Origin: Rickettsiales endosymbiont of Stachyamoeba lipophora
GTDB taxonomy: Bacteria; Pseudomonadota; Alphaproteobacteria; Rickettsiales; 33-17
Assembly (NCBI RefSeq): GCF_003932735.1
Contig: NZ_CP033611.1
Span: 1,649,501 to 1,713,500 of the forward strand
Length of the DNA: 64,000 bases
Reading direction: 5' to 3'
Position numbers and translations under genes: made by a program. The notes below the pieces were generated by a model. The model saw only the letters and a list, made by a program, of their open reading frames with translations. It searched no databases and was not told where the DNA came from. This document shows positions 54,637 through 64,000 of this stretch, in pieces. Each line of letters starts with the position of its first letter. Position 1 is the stretch's first letter.

Positions 54637-55342
54637 AATTGTTGTTGCCGCCTTTTATGCTTTTAAAGAATTTTCTGACTTAGAGAATATACAATCTAAA
54701 CTATTAGAAATTTGCGAGAATGGCGAGCTTAAGGGCACCATTCTCATCGCCCGTGAGGGAATTAATTCTACTATTGCTGGCAGCAGAGAAGCTATTGATA
54801 CCCTAAAAAACTTTCTATTAACAGACCTAGCCCTAACAGAGAATATTGAATATAAAGAATCTTTTGCGGATAATAAGCCCTTTAAAAGGCTTAAAGTTAA
54901 ACTCAAAAAAGAAATTATTACCTTTAATGAACAACTAAATGTTGAAGAGCAAAAAGGCCAGTACCTTACTTCTAAACAATGGGAAGATTTAATCTTAGAC
55001 AATAATACTATTGTGATTGATACCCGTAACGACTATGAAGTAGGAGAAGGTAGCTTTAAAGGTGCTATCAATCCTAATATAAATAAATTTACTGAATTAA
55101 AACCTTGGATTGAATCTAAGCTTCCTGAGCTTAAAGATAAAAATGTAGCAATGTTTTGCACCGGAGGAATTAGGTGTGAAAAATCTACAGCTTACTTAAA
55201 AAATCTAGGAGTTGAAAAGGTTTTTCATCTAAAAGGCGGAATTCTTAAGTATCTAGAAGATACCGCTAATGAAAATGAGTTATGGGAAGGTAAATGCTTT
55301 GTGTTTGATGAACGCAGAACAGTTGATGAAGAATTAAAATAA
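54629..55342 (+). CDS. trhO: tRNA uridine(34) hydroxylase TrhO (rhodanese-like)
   Basis: 237 residues. An N-terminal ferredoxin-like/acylphosphatase-type domain ([40 protein letters not shown]) precedes a rhodanese domain with [20 protein letters not shown] and the catalytic loop [20 protein letters not shown]. TrhO (YceA) uses oxygen to make 5-hydroxyuridine at wobble position 34 of certain tRNAs. The length is shorter than E. coli TrhO but matches alphaproteobacterial forms. It shares a transcript with ppa. Confidence 0.94.
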   Translation: MPKIVVAAFYAFKEFSDLENIQSKLLEICENGELKGTILIAREGINSTIAGSREAIDTLKNFLLTDLALTENIEYKESFADNKPFKRLKVKLKKEIITFNEQLNVEEQKGQYLTSKQWEDLILDNNTIVIDTRNDYEVGEGSFKGAINPNINKFTELKPWIESKLPELKDKNVAMFCTGGIRCEKSTAYLKNLGVEKVFHLKGGILKYLEDTANENELWEGKCFVFDERRTVDEELK

Positions 55343-55493
55343 CTTCTAATATTCTTTTTTATAATAATGATTTATTTTCCTTAACACTCATACCTTAATT
55401 TAAGGGTAAGGAAGAGTAAATTAAGAATTTATGGTGTATTTATTTTACACTTGTAAAGAACTGGCTTATAGCTATTGTAGAAGCATCATAAAT

Positions 55494-55584
55494 GGAGAGG
55501 TGCCAGAGTGGTTGAATGGGGCGGTCTCGAAAACCGTTGTATGGCATTGCTATACCGAGGGTTCGAATCCCTCTCTCTCCGCCA
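55494..55584 (+). tRNA. tRNA-Ser(CGA)
   Basis: 91 bases with the long variable arm expected of tRNA-Ser. Acceptor GGAGAGG/TCTCTCC, anticodon loop CTCGAAA (anticodon CGA), T-loop TTCGAAT, discriminator G and encoded CCA. An integrase remnant begins 36 bases downstream. Confidence 0.95.
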
Positions 55585-55620
55585 TGTAATTATCTATATA
55601 GTTAATAAATAAGGTGTATG

Positions 55621-55733
55621 ATATTAACATCTGCTCGCACAGGGGAATTAAGAAGCACTGGGATGGAAAGAAATAGAAGAAACTAGATATAGAAAGAACA
55701 GTACAGTTGCCAGATTATTGTTTATCCCGGTAG
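55621..55733 (+). pseudogene. Tyrosine recombinase (integrase) remnant next to tRNA-Ser
   Basis: The pieces ILTSARTGELR, WKEIEE (after a frameshift) and LDIERTVQLPDYCL (after another) line up with the box-I region of P4-type integrases (LLLTAVRTGELRGARWSEID...). Neither end of the gene survives. The position just after a tRNA gene is a classic integration site for such enzymes. The remaining bases to 56105 hold no recognisable gene apart from a short minus-strand frame near 55860-55960. Confidence 0.5.
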
Positions 55734-56105
55734 TTATTTTGGTTATTCGATAATATATTTTCTACTTTTTACCATGTATTTTATAGCCTCTTTCCTTGTG
55801 ACCATCCTCGATTTTTATAGATATTCATAATAAAGGAAGAAATTATCATTAGTTAAGACTATTAAAGTTAGCTAATCTTCTTTTGATAAAAAATCAGAAA
55901 GATTCAACACCACAAATACCGAAGTGCATCCCTGCAGCTTTCCACCTCTTTTGCCGCCCATAACATATAATTATAATTTTCAATATTACCAAAAACTCAA
56001 TTTATTAATTTTTTATTATTGCTATTTATTTTTTCTACAGTTACCATTTAATAATAATTACTTAAAGTAATTTATTTTAGTTTTAAATTTTACGGAGAAC
56101 ACGAT

Positions 56106-56960
56106 ATGAAAAAAAAATGGTTAACTTTACCGCTTTTGGTAGCTGTTACTGCTTGTAACAATTTTCATCACCTTAAAACATCACATATAGGTGATAGAGA
56201 TAGAGGTGACTTCAATTCCAGTTTATCTTCGCAATATAGAAAAATGGCTAATGAAGAAGCTAGAATTTTCAATTGGATAGATGCAGAAAGATTTGCTAAA
56301 AAAGCTGTTGATGCTGCACATTATAGAGAAGTAACACCTGATAATCCAGCATATCGTTGGCTTACCCCTGAATTAAAAGCTACATTCCAAGAATATCGTA
56401 ATGAGATATTATGGTTAGATACTCCTCATAATAGAAAGAACCATCCACGTGCGCTTGCTGCTCTTATCAGTTCATATGATAATTTGTTAGATGAACAAGC
56501 GGAAGGAAATGATATTGAAAGTATTCTTACTAAACGTGATGCTTTCATTAAAAATGCAAGATATTTCTTTGGTCATAACCATTTATTAGGTCATCACCAT
56601 TTTACCCATTTAGCGCATAATGATATTGTTCACAGCGAAACATTATATTTCAACAACAATTCAAGCTATGTAAGTAAATTAGGTAAAACTATTCTTATGA
56701 GAGCTTTAAACAAAGCGATGCATGAGAATATGGGATTATCAAAAATCGTAATTTCTGCTCATGCTGATAAAGTGGGTAGCGATGCTGCTAACCATAGACT
56801 TGCTTTGGAAAGAGCAGCTCATATTAAAGAAGCTTTAATGGAATTAGGGGTGCATGAACACAACATTGAAATTTTAAACTATGGTGAAGAAAAACCTATT
56901 AAACATACTAAAGGCAGTTCTGCAAAAAACAGAAGAGTTGAAATTGATTTCGTAAGATAA
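56106..56960 (+). CDS. OmpA-like outer-membrane lipoprotein
   Basis: 284 residues. A lipoprotein signal (MKKKWLTLPLLVAVTAC) is followed by a helical region (YRKMANEEARIFNWIDAERF) and a His-rich stretch (FFGHNHLLGHHHFTHLAHND) near residue 160. The C-terminal OmpA domain (residues ~175-284) has ETLYFNNNSSYVSKLGKTIL, VISAHADKVGSDAANHRLAL (peptidoglycan-binding Asp, Arg region) and NILNYGEEKP-like EKPIKHTKGSSAKNRRVEID. It probably tethers the outer membrane to peptidoglycan. GGAG lies ~10 bases upstream. The gene stands alone. Confidence 0.92.
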   Translation: MKKKWLTLPLLVAVTACNNFHHLKTSHIGDRDRGDFNSSLSSQYRKMANEEARIFNWIDAERFAKKAVDAAHYREVTPDNPAYRWLTPELKATFQEYRNEILWLDTPHNRKNHPRALAALISSYDNLLDEQAEGNDIESILTKRDAFIKNARYFFGHNHLLGHHHFTHLAHNDIVHSETLYFNNNSSYVSKLGKTILMRALNKAMHENMGLSKIVISAHADKVGSDAANHRLALERAAHIKEALMELGVHEHNIEILNYGEEKPIKHTKGSSAKNRRVEIDFVR

Positions 56961-57004
56961 TTTCTCCACCATTGTTGGGTTAAATTATTGTCCGGTTATT
57001 TTAA

Positions 57005-57262
57005 TTTTTAATAAAATATATTTACATTTGGAGAGATTATGGGGGCGCAAACTTCTTCTGGACGGAAGATGCCCCCAACGTTAACGGATACAAGAATACT
57101 AAACTTCCTTGCGATAACCCTCACCAAAAAAACTTACATCTTAAAGTAATACCAATGGCAGTAAATATTGGTGGCTCAATTGCCGTCTTGCTAAAAGAAA
57201 AAGGATTACCTTATTGGGGTTTACCATCAGGTTTTAAAAGAGAAACTAGAGAACAGCGTTAA
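57005..57262 (+). pseudogene. Unidentified coding remnant
   Basis: An open frame without a good start reads WRDYGGANFFWTEDAPNVNG, YKNTKLPCDNPHQ, MAVNIGGSIAVLLKEKGLPY, WGLPSGFKRETREQR and stops at 57260-57262. I do not recognise it. It follows the OmpA-like gene directly and may be the relic of a former neighbour. Confidence 0.3.
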
Positions 57263-57398
57263 CCAATCCAGAAAGTAACTTCTTAGCCAGCATTAGGCAT
57301 ATATAACTTTATGTTTTATGCGCTACTTAATAATAAAGATTTATAAAAAATGGTTTGAGAAGAAATTGCCATGCTCTATTATATATGCGCAGCAAAAG

Positions 57399-57914
57399 TT
57401 ATGACCCACTTAACTCTAGAAAATAGCAGGCTCTTTCCATTAAAATCCACCCGTATTTTTTCTTCCACTCAACTTTCAATACCTTATAATCTTGATCATT
57501 TTCTGCTTGCCACCATTTTTTATAAAATATTCAAGAATTTTGCATTTTTTTAGGATCACTTGCGCCATACATATGGTAATAAAGTTTGATGATTATCTTT
57601 AATTTTCTACCACCTTTATAATTATAATAACGCGCGTTTCTAGTAAAGCCCATTTGTAAAAATTTACGCGCTATATCGGCGTCAACAAATTCGCCTTCAG
57701 TTAAATATTGTTTAAAAAGATAAAGGTTTTATCAGCACTTTCTTGAGCTATAATCGGCCCTGCAAATCGTCAATAAGGTAAAATTTCATTTTATAAGGCT
57801 CACCAATTAATACACCCTGCATGCACCCTTAGCTACCCTATATTTCTCAGGATGCTTGTGATAATCAATATCTGCCTTAAAAGAATATTTATTATGCTCA
57901 AAGTTTTTAATCAT
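57399..57914 (-). pseudogene. Decayed DUF4385 gene
   Basis: ATG at 57912-57914 starts MIKNFEHNKYSFKADIDYHK then HPEKYRVAKGAC. Later pieces in shifted frames are YLTEGEFVDADIARKFLQMG, FTRNARYYNYKGGRKLK, GASDPKKMQNS, a stop, then IFYKKWWQAENDQDYKVLK and KKKYG. This series matches DUF4385 proteins (FDYSLDF..., DFVGADMARKFLQMGYTRARRYANHKGG, DPVKA...IF..KW). Several frameshifts and stops destroy it. A 60-residue plus-strand frame opposite it is not a gene. Confidence 0.7.
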
Positions 57915-57931
57915 TTGCAGCCCAAAGCCTA

Positions 57932-58240
57932 TTATGGATTATTCTTAATGGTGAGTATAGGCGAGTTCAATAAATAAGTTTTTCTAGTTCTTCTTTTTTT
58001 TATAGGACTATTGCTTAGTTTGTTATGAATGGTACTTTTGCTATCAAGATCAAATCTTATGCTTTCAAATAGATTTAGATATTCCTCGGTGCTCACCTTA
58101 ATTTCTTTTACCCCTTTCTGAATTCTCCAAGAGATTTAATATTTTTTACCACGGGATTGATATAATATTTTGTAAATAATATTATAAGCTCTAGCATACC
58201 TACTTACAACAGACCTACTTGTATTCCTAAAAATCCTACA
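57932..58240 (-). pseudogene. Unidentified gene with in-frame TAA
   Basis: The minus strand reads RNTSRSVVSRYARAYNIIYK, ILYQSRGKKY, TAA, then in the same frame ISWRIQKGVKEIKVSTEEYL, NLFESIRFDLDSKSTIHNKL and a stop at 57932-57934. A GTG inside the second part could start a ~55-residue protein. The family is not recognised. Confidence 0.3.
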
Positions 58241-58434
58241 TTTAGGCTAATCTTAATTCATTAATATAAGCTAAAATTAATATAAAAGCGCTATCAAATT
58301 AAAGATGAAAAAATTTATTTATTAAAGCGAAATATTAGAGTATTTGCTGCAACCAAGATATATAAATTTTTATTTATTGTGAAAATAGAGCAAGATGACA
58401 GGTTAAGATAATAATATATTACAATCAGCTGAGC

Positions 58435-59013
58435 TTATGATTCATTATTCTTTTTTCTTTTAGCTAAAAATGATTTAAAGTCAATGACGTTAGATTTAAT
58501 GTTATTATCAGCATCTTTAGCATTATCAGACTTAATTTCAGTTTGCTTAGAGGCTTTTTGGGCTACTTCCTTTTTGGTTTCAAAATTAAGAAATTTTTCT
58601 TCTTTATTTTCTTTAGAAGTAACATGATGAACATCATGCTCGTGTAAAAACAAATGAGCATGTCTAAATTGCAATCCAAACTTAACACTTGGATCGGCAA
58701 AAGCAGTAAGAGAAGCAAATGGAACTACAATACGTTCTTTTAATCCACCAAAACTTAATACCACACTAAAATAATCCTCTTTAACTATTAGCTCATCATA
58801 TTGATGCTGAAGCACAATAGTAATTTCATGTGGATATTTATTCTTAAGCTTTTCTGATAACTCGACTCCAGGATAATTAGTTAAGAATGATATAAAAAAA
58901 TGATGCTGTCCTAGCAAACCATGGTTTACTACAATTTCTAATACATTCCTCACTACATAATATAGTGATTTCTCAATAATCAGTGCGTAATTTATATCGT
59001 TATTATGATTCAT
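58435..59013 (-). CDS. sspB: SspB-type ClpXP adaptor
   Basis: 192 residues. The alphaproteobacterial SspB core occupies residues 1-125: INYALIIEKSLYYVVRNVLE, HHFFISFLTNYPGVELSEKL, EITIVLQHQYDELIVKEDYF and LSFGGLKERIVVPFASLTAF. A Lys/Glu-rich linker and a C-terminal segment (VIDFKSFLAKRKK) that could bind the ClpX N-domain follow. SspB delivers ssrA-tagged or specific substrates to ClpXP. Divergence from fumC in this order is common in alphaproteobacteria. Confidence 0.9.
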   Translation of the reverse strand: MNHNNDINYALIIEKSLYYVVRNVLEIVVNHGLLGQHHFFISFLTNYPGVELSEKLKNKYPHEITIVLQHQYDELIVKEDYFSVVLSFGGLKERIVVPFASLTAFADPSVKFGLQFRHAHLFLHEHDVHHVTSKENKEEKFLNFETKKEVAQKASKQTEIKSDNAKDADNNIKSNVIDFKSFLAKRKKNNES

Positions 59014-59189
59014 TTGAATAATATTACAGTTGTATTAATATGTTAACTTTTCACTCTTTATTTAATGTTAATATTTTTTTAAAAATAATACAAGTATTTT
59101 CATTATTAAAATAATATAATAAACAATTGAAATTGCGACATCATTTGTTAATCTAGTTCACATAATTAGTTAAAAGCAAGGTTACTTAT

Positions 59190-60584
59190 ATGGTACAACA
59201 TCGGATTGAAACAGATAGTTTTGGTGAAATCAAAGTTGAATCTAAATTTTATTGGGGTGCTCAAACCCAAAGATCATTACAAAATTTTAAAATTGGCACT
59301 GATAAAATGCCTAAATTTTTAATTCAAGCGCTAGGAATGGTTAAAAAAGCTGCTGCAATCGTTAACCAAGAAATTGCAGGTCTTGATGCCAATATTGCCA
59401 AATATATCATCCAAGCGGCTGATGAAGTTATCCAAGGTAAACTTATGGAGCATTTTCCTTTAGTTATTTTTCAAACTGGCTCGGGCACCCAAACTAATAT
59501 GAATACTAATGAAGTAATCTCGAATCGGGCCATTGAAATGATGGGGGGAGAAATGGGCAGCAAAAAACCAGTTCATCCTAATGATCATGTTAACATGGGG
59601 CAATCTTCTAATGACACCTTCCCTACAGCAATGCATATTGCTACTACTATTGCCATATATAAGGAATTATTACCGGCACTAGAATATATCAAAGAAGCTT
59701 TAGCCGAAAAAGTTAATGCATTTAGAGATATTATTAAAATTGGCCGTACCCATATGCAAGATGCTACACCGATGACCTTAGGCCAAGAATTCTCAGCATT
59801 CCTGACTCAAATAGAATTTGCCATTGAAAGGATAAAAAACACCCTACCTCGCTTGGCTTTATTAGCCCAGGGTGGAACTGCAGTTGGTACCGGGCTTAAT
59901 GCTAAAAAAGGTTTTGCTGAAAAATTTGCAAGCAAAGTTAGCGTTATTGCAGGCTATGAATTTAAAACCGCTCCTAATAAGTTTGAAGCTCTTGCCTCGA
60001 ATGATGCTATGGTTGAAGTATCTGGAGCACTTAATGTGATTGCGGTAAGCATTATGAAAATTGCCAATGATATCAGATTATTAGGCTCAGGACCTCGTTC
60101 AGGAATTGCTGAATTAAACCTTCCTGAAAATGAACCTGGATCTTCGATTATGCCGGGTAAAATTAACCCTACCCAATGTGAAGCTCTAACTATGGTGGCG
60201 GCACAAGTGATGGGTAACCATATTGCAGTAACTATAGGCGGTTCGAATGGACATCTGCAACTTAACGTATTTAAGCCAGTAATGATATTTAACGTATTAA
60301 AATCAATTGAATTAATTAGCGATGGCATCCGCAGTTTTGTGGATAATTGTCTAAAAGGCATCGAACCAAATCACCTAAGGCTTAAACAGCTTATGGAACA
60401 ATCCCTAATGCTGGTAACAGCTTTAAACCCATATATTGGTTATGATAATGCTGCTAAAATTGCCAAAAAAGCTCATAAAGATGGCAGTAGTCTGCTAGAA
60501 GCCGCTCTTGCTTTAGAATTACTTACAGAAGAACAATTTAAACAATGGGTTAAACCAGAAAATATGGTAGGAGAAAAAGCTTAA
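59190..60584 (+). CDS. fumC: Fumarate hydratase class II
   Basis: 464 residues, the family's standard length. [20 protein letters not shown] is the typical start. Substrate and catalytic motifs: [52 protein letters not shown] and the signature [20 protein letters not shown]. It interconverts fumarate and malate in the TCA cycle without an iron-sulphur cluster. AAGG lies upstream of the ATG and a strong terminator follows. Confidence 0.98.
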   Translation: MVQHRIETDSFGEIKVESKFYWGAQTQRSLQNFKIGTDKMPKFLIQALGMVKKAAAIVNQEIAGLDANIAKYIIQAADEVIQGKLMEHFPLVIFQTGSGTQTNMNTNEVISNRAIEMMGGEMGSKKPVHPNDHVNMGQSSNDTFPTAMHIATTIAIYKELLPALEYIKEALAEKVNAFRDIIKIGRTHMQDATPMTLGQEFSAFLTQIEFAIERIKNTLPRLALLAQGGTAVGTGLNAKKGFAEKFASKVSVIAGYEFKTAPNKFEALASNDAMVEVSGALNVIAVSIMKIANDIRLLGSGPRSGIAELNLPENEPGSSIMPGKINPTQCEALTMVAAQVMGNHIAVTIGGSNGHLQLNVFKPVMIFNVLKSIELISDGIRSFVDNCLKGIEPNHLRLKQLMEQSLMLVTALNPYIGYDNAAKIAKKAHKDGSSLLEAALALELLTEEQFKQWVKPENMVGEKA

Positions 60585-60615
60585 TTTTTTGCTTGCCTTA
60601 CATCACCACATTACT

Positions 60616-60656
60616 AAATAACCTGTCATTGTCATAACAATGACAGGTTATTTTTT
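60616..60656 (+). terminator. Intrinsic terminator of fumC
   Basis: ATAACCTGTCATTGT (60618-60632) pairs with 60637-60651 across a four-base loop and is followed by a run of six T. A further A/T pairing extends the stem at its foot. Confidence 0.93.
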
Positions 60657-60723
60657 ATCATTGTCAACAAGTTAAAATCAAGTTAATAATGCAATAAAAT
60701 ATTACGAATTCAGGCAAAATAAT

Positions 60724-63627
60724 ATGTCTAATATATCGAATAACTTAATTCAGAATATGAAAGATATTAATAAAGAAACTAACATAGCAGATTTGCAACT
60801 GGCAAATTTAGATGTAAATAATGATAATACATTATTGCCAGCCGTCTTTCCTAAAAAATTTAATGAAATTCCCCTGGATGTATATGAAGAGATATTAAAA
60901 TATTTATTATTACCTGAACAAACTCAAGCTAAATTAATTTCAAAAGATTTTTATAGAGAAGTAAGATTTTATTTTGCTAATTACCTACACCATGAAATTG
61001 ATGCACAAAAATTGCTCAAATTAAATGATCAGGAAATACTTGATCTATTACATATGAAAAGCCTTAGTATATCTAATTTAACCATAGCTACATTACAGCA
61101 CTATTTTGCAGCTTCTGGTAGATTAACTAATCATGCTGGGTACTTACCGTATGACAAAGGTACCAACTCAGATGCAACAGCTATACAACAAGTCAATTTT
61201 ATTACTGAAACTATAATAAATTTTACTTCTGAAGATTTCAACTCATTATTAACAAGCTTTACTCCAGAGAATATTAAAGGACGTAAATATAACTTTTCTT
61301 CATTAATTTTAACAAACCTTATTCGAAGGTACAACCTTTTCAATGAAGCCTTTGATAATCCCACAACACAGGAAGTTTTCAAAGCTTGCTCAAAACTTGT
61401 TATAGATTTTCCATGTTACTCTTTTGATGCAGATAAAATATTAACCGTTATTCAAAACACCAACCCCGAGTGTGAAGTAATTATTAACCAACTTATGGAA
61501 GTATTTTTTAATGGAGATATAGGGTTAAACGGCGTAATTACTGATTTAAGCTCTTTTGCTAAAAAAATGGGTTCTAAATTAACTATTAAAGCTAAGTACA
61601 ACACAGAAATTAACACTGCATCTCAGGCATTAGATAGCTTTAATCAAACTAGATTACCCTGGAATATTATATTGGGCTTACAACTTAGTAATAACATTAT
61701 CGAGTGGCAAATAGCTGAGATCATAACTCAATTATCTCCTCACCATTTTCCGGATATTAACTTTACTATAAAGTTAAATAATGAACTTAGTATGACTTCA
61801 ATTGAATGCTTATTAAATGGACTAAATAATAATAATCTTGATAAAAAATGGAAGATCATATTACCATCATCTTTAGCAATTTACTCTTATGATGAATTAG
61901 AATATTTAGTAAGGATGCTAAACAGCCAAGTATATTTTTCTAACATTGACATGGCAGCTCCAAATATCAAAAAAATAAATCTTTGCTACCTTCAATATAC
62001 TCCTGGGCAATCTGTCCAAGTCGGTCAATCTATATTAGAAGTTATTAATAAATTTCCTAATATTATAATTTCATCTTATAAATTAGATATTACTCTTATT
62101 CCTAGTGAGCAGCTCCCTAAGGTTTTATCAAGCATTACCGAACTGCAGCAAATTAACATTAATGCATCTCAATTTAATAATTTAGAGGCTAGGTTAGTTC
62201 AAACTCTTGCTACTTGTAGGGAGGGCAATACTGAATTTACCGCGGTAAATTTTATAAACATCGATTCTTCAAACTCTCAGCTTATAACATCAATCGCAAC
62301 ATACTTCGCCTCTCAAACCTATTTAGAACACATCAGTATAAATAACGTTGTTTACCCTAAAGGAGGTGAGATTGATATAGTCACCTTGCTCGATCTAAAG
62401 GTTGCTTCAATAATTTTAAGTTGTCTACCTAGCAGCCCGCCTGCCACCTTTTTTAGCTCGATTAATATTAACTTATCTACTGAAAATCTTTCTAATGATC
62501 AAAAAGCAGAATATAATGCAGAATATAATAGATATTTAACAGAACTATTTAATAAAAACCAAAATATTACGCTTAATAGCGAGCAGCTTGATATATCACA
62601 CTTTTCTCTAGAAGTATTAGAGATAGTCTTGGCAAAATCTCCTAATATTAAAACGCTAATAATTGATGCAGATAAGTTTAGTAATATTGAAAATATTCTT
62701 CCTCAAATGCTACTACGCCTAACTAGATCAAATGTAGCACCACGAGAATTAATTATTAGAAATTTCAAATCTACTCAACCTAAAGCTGCAGGAGCATTAG
62801 CTCGCTTTATTAGCAACAATACAAGCATTAAAAAAATCACTCTAGAATCATGCAAGTTATCCAAATTCAGAACAGCTCAATTAGCTAAAGCTTGCTGGAT
62901 AACTAGGAAAGAAGTGATTTTTAATCAAACCAACAATAAATCATGGTTTAAAACTTTAAGGCATATTCCAACGCTGATTGATAAATATTTCTATAGTACT
63001 ATATTATTTGCTCTAATGATACTTGTTATAGGCATTACTACATTTTTTACAGTGCTGGTGCTGAATTCAGTATTAACTGTAAAGTATCCAAAGAATAGTT
63101 CTAATATATTTCAATATTTTAAAGAAAGCTTTCAAGATATAATGTATAATACGCTTAAAAAGCGTAGTAACGACCCTTTCTTTAAAGATTTAAAGAGCCT
63201 TTGTAACAAATTTAAATTCCTACGTTTTTTATCAGTTTCGTTACAAGATAAAACTTTCAGTAATATTACAAAGGAGCTATCCAGGTTAGCTATACTAATA
63301 ATTATACCATTTGCAGCCATGGAGACTCTCATTCTAACTATAGTTAAATTAATATATGATTACAGAGAACTAGCGAATAACGATGATCCGTTTAGAAATG
63401 ATTTAGATAAGTTTTATTCATCTGAAGTACAGCTTGAAAATAGCGCTCCTAGATTTAAAAAAATTATCCATAACTATTATAAGCTCTCTGTTTGTAATCA
63501 AATTTATAGGACAGAGCAAAAAGTAATAAACCTTGGTAGTAACTTATACAAAGCTTGTGGTAACTTTACCCGTAAGATACTTGGAGAGAGGCAAGCAGAG
63601 CAAATACAGCCTACCAGGGAAGCTTAA
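60724..63627 (+). CDS. F-box-like protein with leucine-rich region and membrane helices
   Basis: 967 residues. Residues ~42-84 match the F-box motif (FNEIPLDVYEEILKYLLLPE, QTQAKLISKDFYREV). Residues ~150-740 are Leu/Ile/Asn-rich with repeated strand-helix units (LEVLEIVLAKSPNIKTLIID; ISNNTSIKKITLESCKLSKF), as in divergent leucine-rich repeats. Two hydrophobic helices lie near 755-785 (ILFALMILVIGITTFFTVLV) and 853-880 (LAILIIIPFAAMETLILTIV). F-box plus LRR is the eukaryotic layout that recruits substrates to SCF ubiquitin ligase, so a host-directed effector is likely; no secretion signal is visible. Confidence 0.88.
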   Translation: MSNISNNLIQNMKDINKETNIADLQLANLDVNNDNTLLPAVFPKKFNEIPLDVYEEILKYLLLPEQTQAKLISKDFYREVRFYFANYLHHEIDAQKLLKLNDQEILDLLHMKSLSISNLTIATLQHYFAASGRLTNHAGYLPYDKGTNSDATAIQQVNFITETIINFTSEDFNSLLTSFTPENIKGRKYNFSSLILTNLIRRYNLFNEAFDNPTTQEVFKACSKLVIDFPCYSFDADKILTVIQNTNPECEVIINQLMEVFFNGDIGLNGVITDLSSFAKKMGSKLTIKAKYNTEINTASQALDSFNQTRLPWNIILGLQLSNNIIEWQIAEIITQLSPHHFPDINFTIKLNNELSMTSIECLLNGLNNNNLDKKWKIILPSSLAIYSYDELEYLVRMLNSQVYFSNIDMAAPNIKKINLCYLQYTPGQSVQVGQSILEVINKFPNIIISSYKLDITLIPSEQLPKVLSSITELQQININASQFNNLEARLVQTLATCREGNTEFTAVNFINIDSSNSQLITSIATYFASQTYLEHISINNVVYPKGGEIDIVTLLDLKVASIILSCLPSSPPATFFSSININLSTENLSNDQKAEYNAEYNRYLTELFNKNQNITLNSEQLDISHFSLEVLEIVLAKSPNIKTLIIDADKFSNIENILPQMLLRLTRSNVAPRELIIRNFKSTQPKAAGALARFISNNTSIKKITLESCKLSKFRTAQLAKACWITRKEVIFNQTNNKSWFKTLRHIPTLIDKYFYSTILFALMILVIGITTFFTVLVLNSVLTVKYPKNSSNIFQYFKESFQDIMYNTLKKRSNDPFFKDLKSLCNKFKFLRFLSVSLQDKTFSNITKELSRLAILIIIPFAAMETLILTIVKLIYDYRELANNDDPFRNDLDKFYSSEVQLENSAPRFKKIIHNYYKLSVCNQIYRTEQKVINLGSNLYKACGNFTRKILGERQAEQIQPTREA

Positions 63628-63715
63628 AGTGAATCACTTAAAGATTGCACAAATATAGTATTATAAATATATTAAAAACATATTGTTATTAATTTAAATT
63701 TAAAATAATCAGATT

Positions 63716-64000
63716 ATGTCAAACAATGCATCTTCTATAAATGTTATGAACCAAGAGCCTGAAACAGGAATAACATTTTTTAATAATACAGCAAATCCAA
63801 TTTATATTCCAGATGAACTGGCTGTTAATGCTTTTCAATTTCTATCCTTTCAGGAGTTATTAGCTTTAAGAGGAACTAACAAGCAACTATCAAAGTTAAT
63901 CAATACTACCATTGCTCATGAAATTACAGCTAATATTGATGCACGCATCTTGCCAAGCTTAACTGATGCTCAAAAAATAGATTTGTTACATGTTAAAAAA
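63716..64000 (+). CDS. Second F-box-like protein, C-terminus beyond window
   Basis: ATG at 63716 opens 95 codons without a stop to the window edge. Residues ~28-66 match the F-box pattern (IPDELAVNAFQFLSFQELLA, LRGTNKQLSKLINTTI). The following HEITANIDARILPSLTDAQK then IDLLHVKK parallels HEIDAQKLLKLNDQEILDLL in the upstream gene, so the two are paralogues. The 88-base gap suggests tandem duplication. Confidence 0.85.
   Translation, partial: MSNNASSINVMNQEPETGITFFNNTANPIYIPDELAVNAFQFLSFQELLALRGTNKQLSKLINTTIAHEITANIDARILPSLTDAQKIDLLHVKK

Noticed and set aside
57371-57553. 60-residue plus-strand frame
   Set aside because: It lies antisense to the recognisable decayed DUF4385 gene on the minus strand.

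Overview
The window is AT-rich, roughly one third G+C by eye, and looks like part of the chromosome of an obligately intracellular alphaproteobacterium of the Rickettsiales type. Three things point there: alphaproteobacterial housekeeping genes (SspB beside fumC, a GapR/DUF2312 gene beside xthA, a degenerate GGDEF/EAL-like protein), many eukaryote-like proteins (ankyrin repeats, F-box-like domains, long coiled coils, very large helical membrane proteins), and a heavy load of decaying genes. An amoeba-associated, Midichloria/Jidaibacter-like symbiont would fit, but the genus is inference.

Layout. 1-14.2 kb holds candidate host-interaction genes: a left-truncated ankyrin protein, a degenerate CheD-like protein, an ankyrin gene broken by one TAG codon, a 753-residue ankyrin protein and a 902-residue coiled-coil membrane protein, plus an acyltransferase and recombinase debris. 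14.4-28.1 kb is an accessory zone of small-molecule-modifying enzymes (GNAT, NUDIX, GrpB, DHFR/RibD-like, P-loop kinases, chloramphenicol phosphotransferase-like, GFA, thioesterase). It includes a tightly overlapping minus-strand operon (15454-19015), a tandem duplication (20998-22819), a 2H-phosphoesterase-like gene and at least ten pseudogenes. 28.6-31.3 kb is a gtr-type membrane glycosylation cluster. 31.5-39.3 kb carries the third member of an unrecognised protein family, a patatin-like lipoprotein, a BaiN-type flavoprotein and a 1483-residue membrane protein.

39.3-47.3 kb is largely core: D-Ala-D-Ala dipeptidase, dnaE with tRNA-Arg(ACG), xthA-gapR-Trm112-like, thiamine pyrophosphokinase, EAL-like protein. 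47.5-52.4 kb is a 2.2 kb tandem segmental duplication whose two full membrane-protein copies differ mainly in one short replaced patch. 52.4-60.6 kb is core again: tRNA-His, phosphohexomutase, tRNA-Arg(TCT), ppa-trhO, tRNA-Ser(CGA), OmpA-like lipoprotein, sspB and fumC, interrupted by an integrase remnant next to tRNA-Ser and a decayed DUF4385 gene. 60.7-64 kb holds two adjacent F-box-like genes, the second cut by the window edge.

How it works together. The core genes serve replication, repair, tRNA supply and modification, and central metabolism. The accessory genes look like two cargo classes: proteins likely to act on a eukaryotic host (ankyrin, F-box, coiled-coil, patatin, the unknown family) and a collection of acquired modifying enzymes that is being duplicated, truncated and lost. 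The strongest candidates for undescribed biology are the three-member family (21249, 22211, 31544), the duplicated locus with a replaced patch (47549-51910), the tandem F-box proteins, and the overlapping GrpB-GNAT/kinase/reductase operon.
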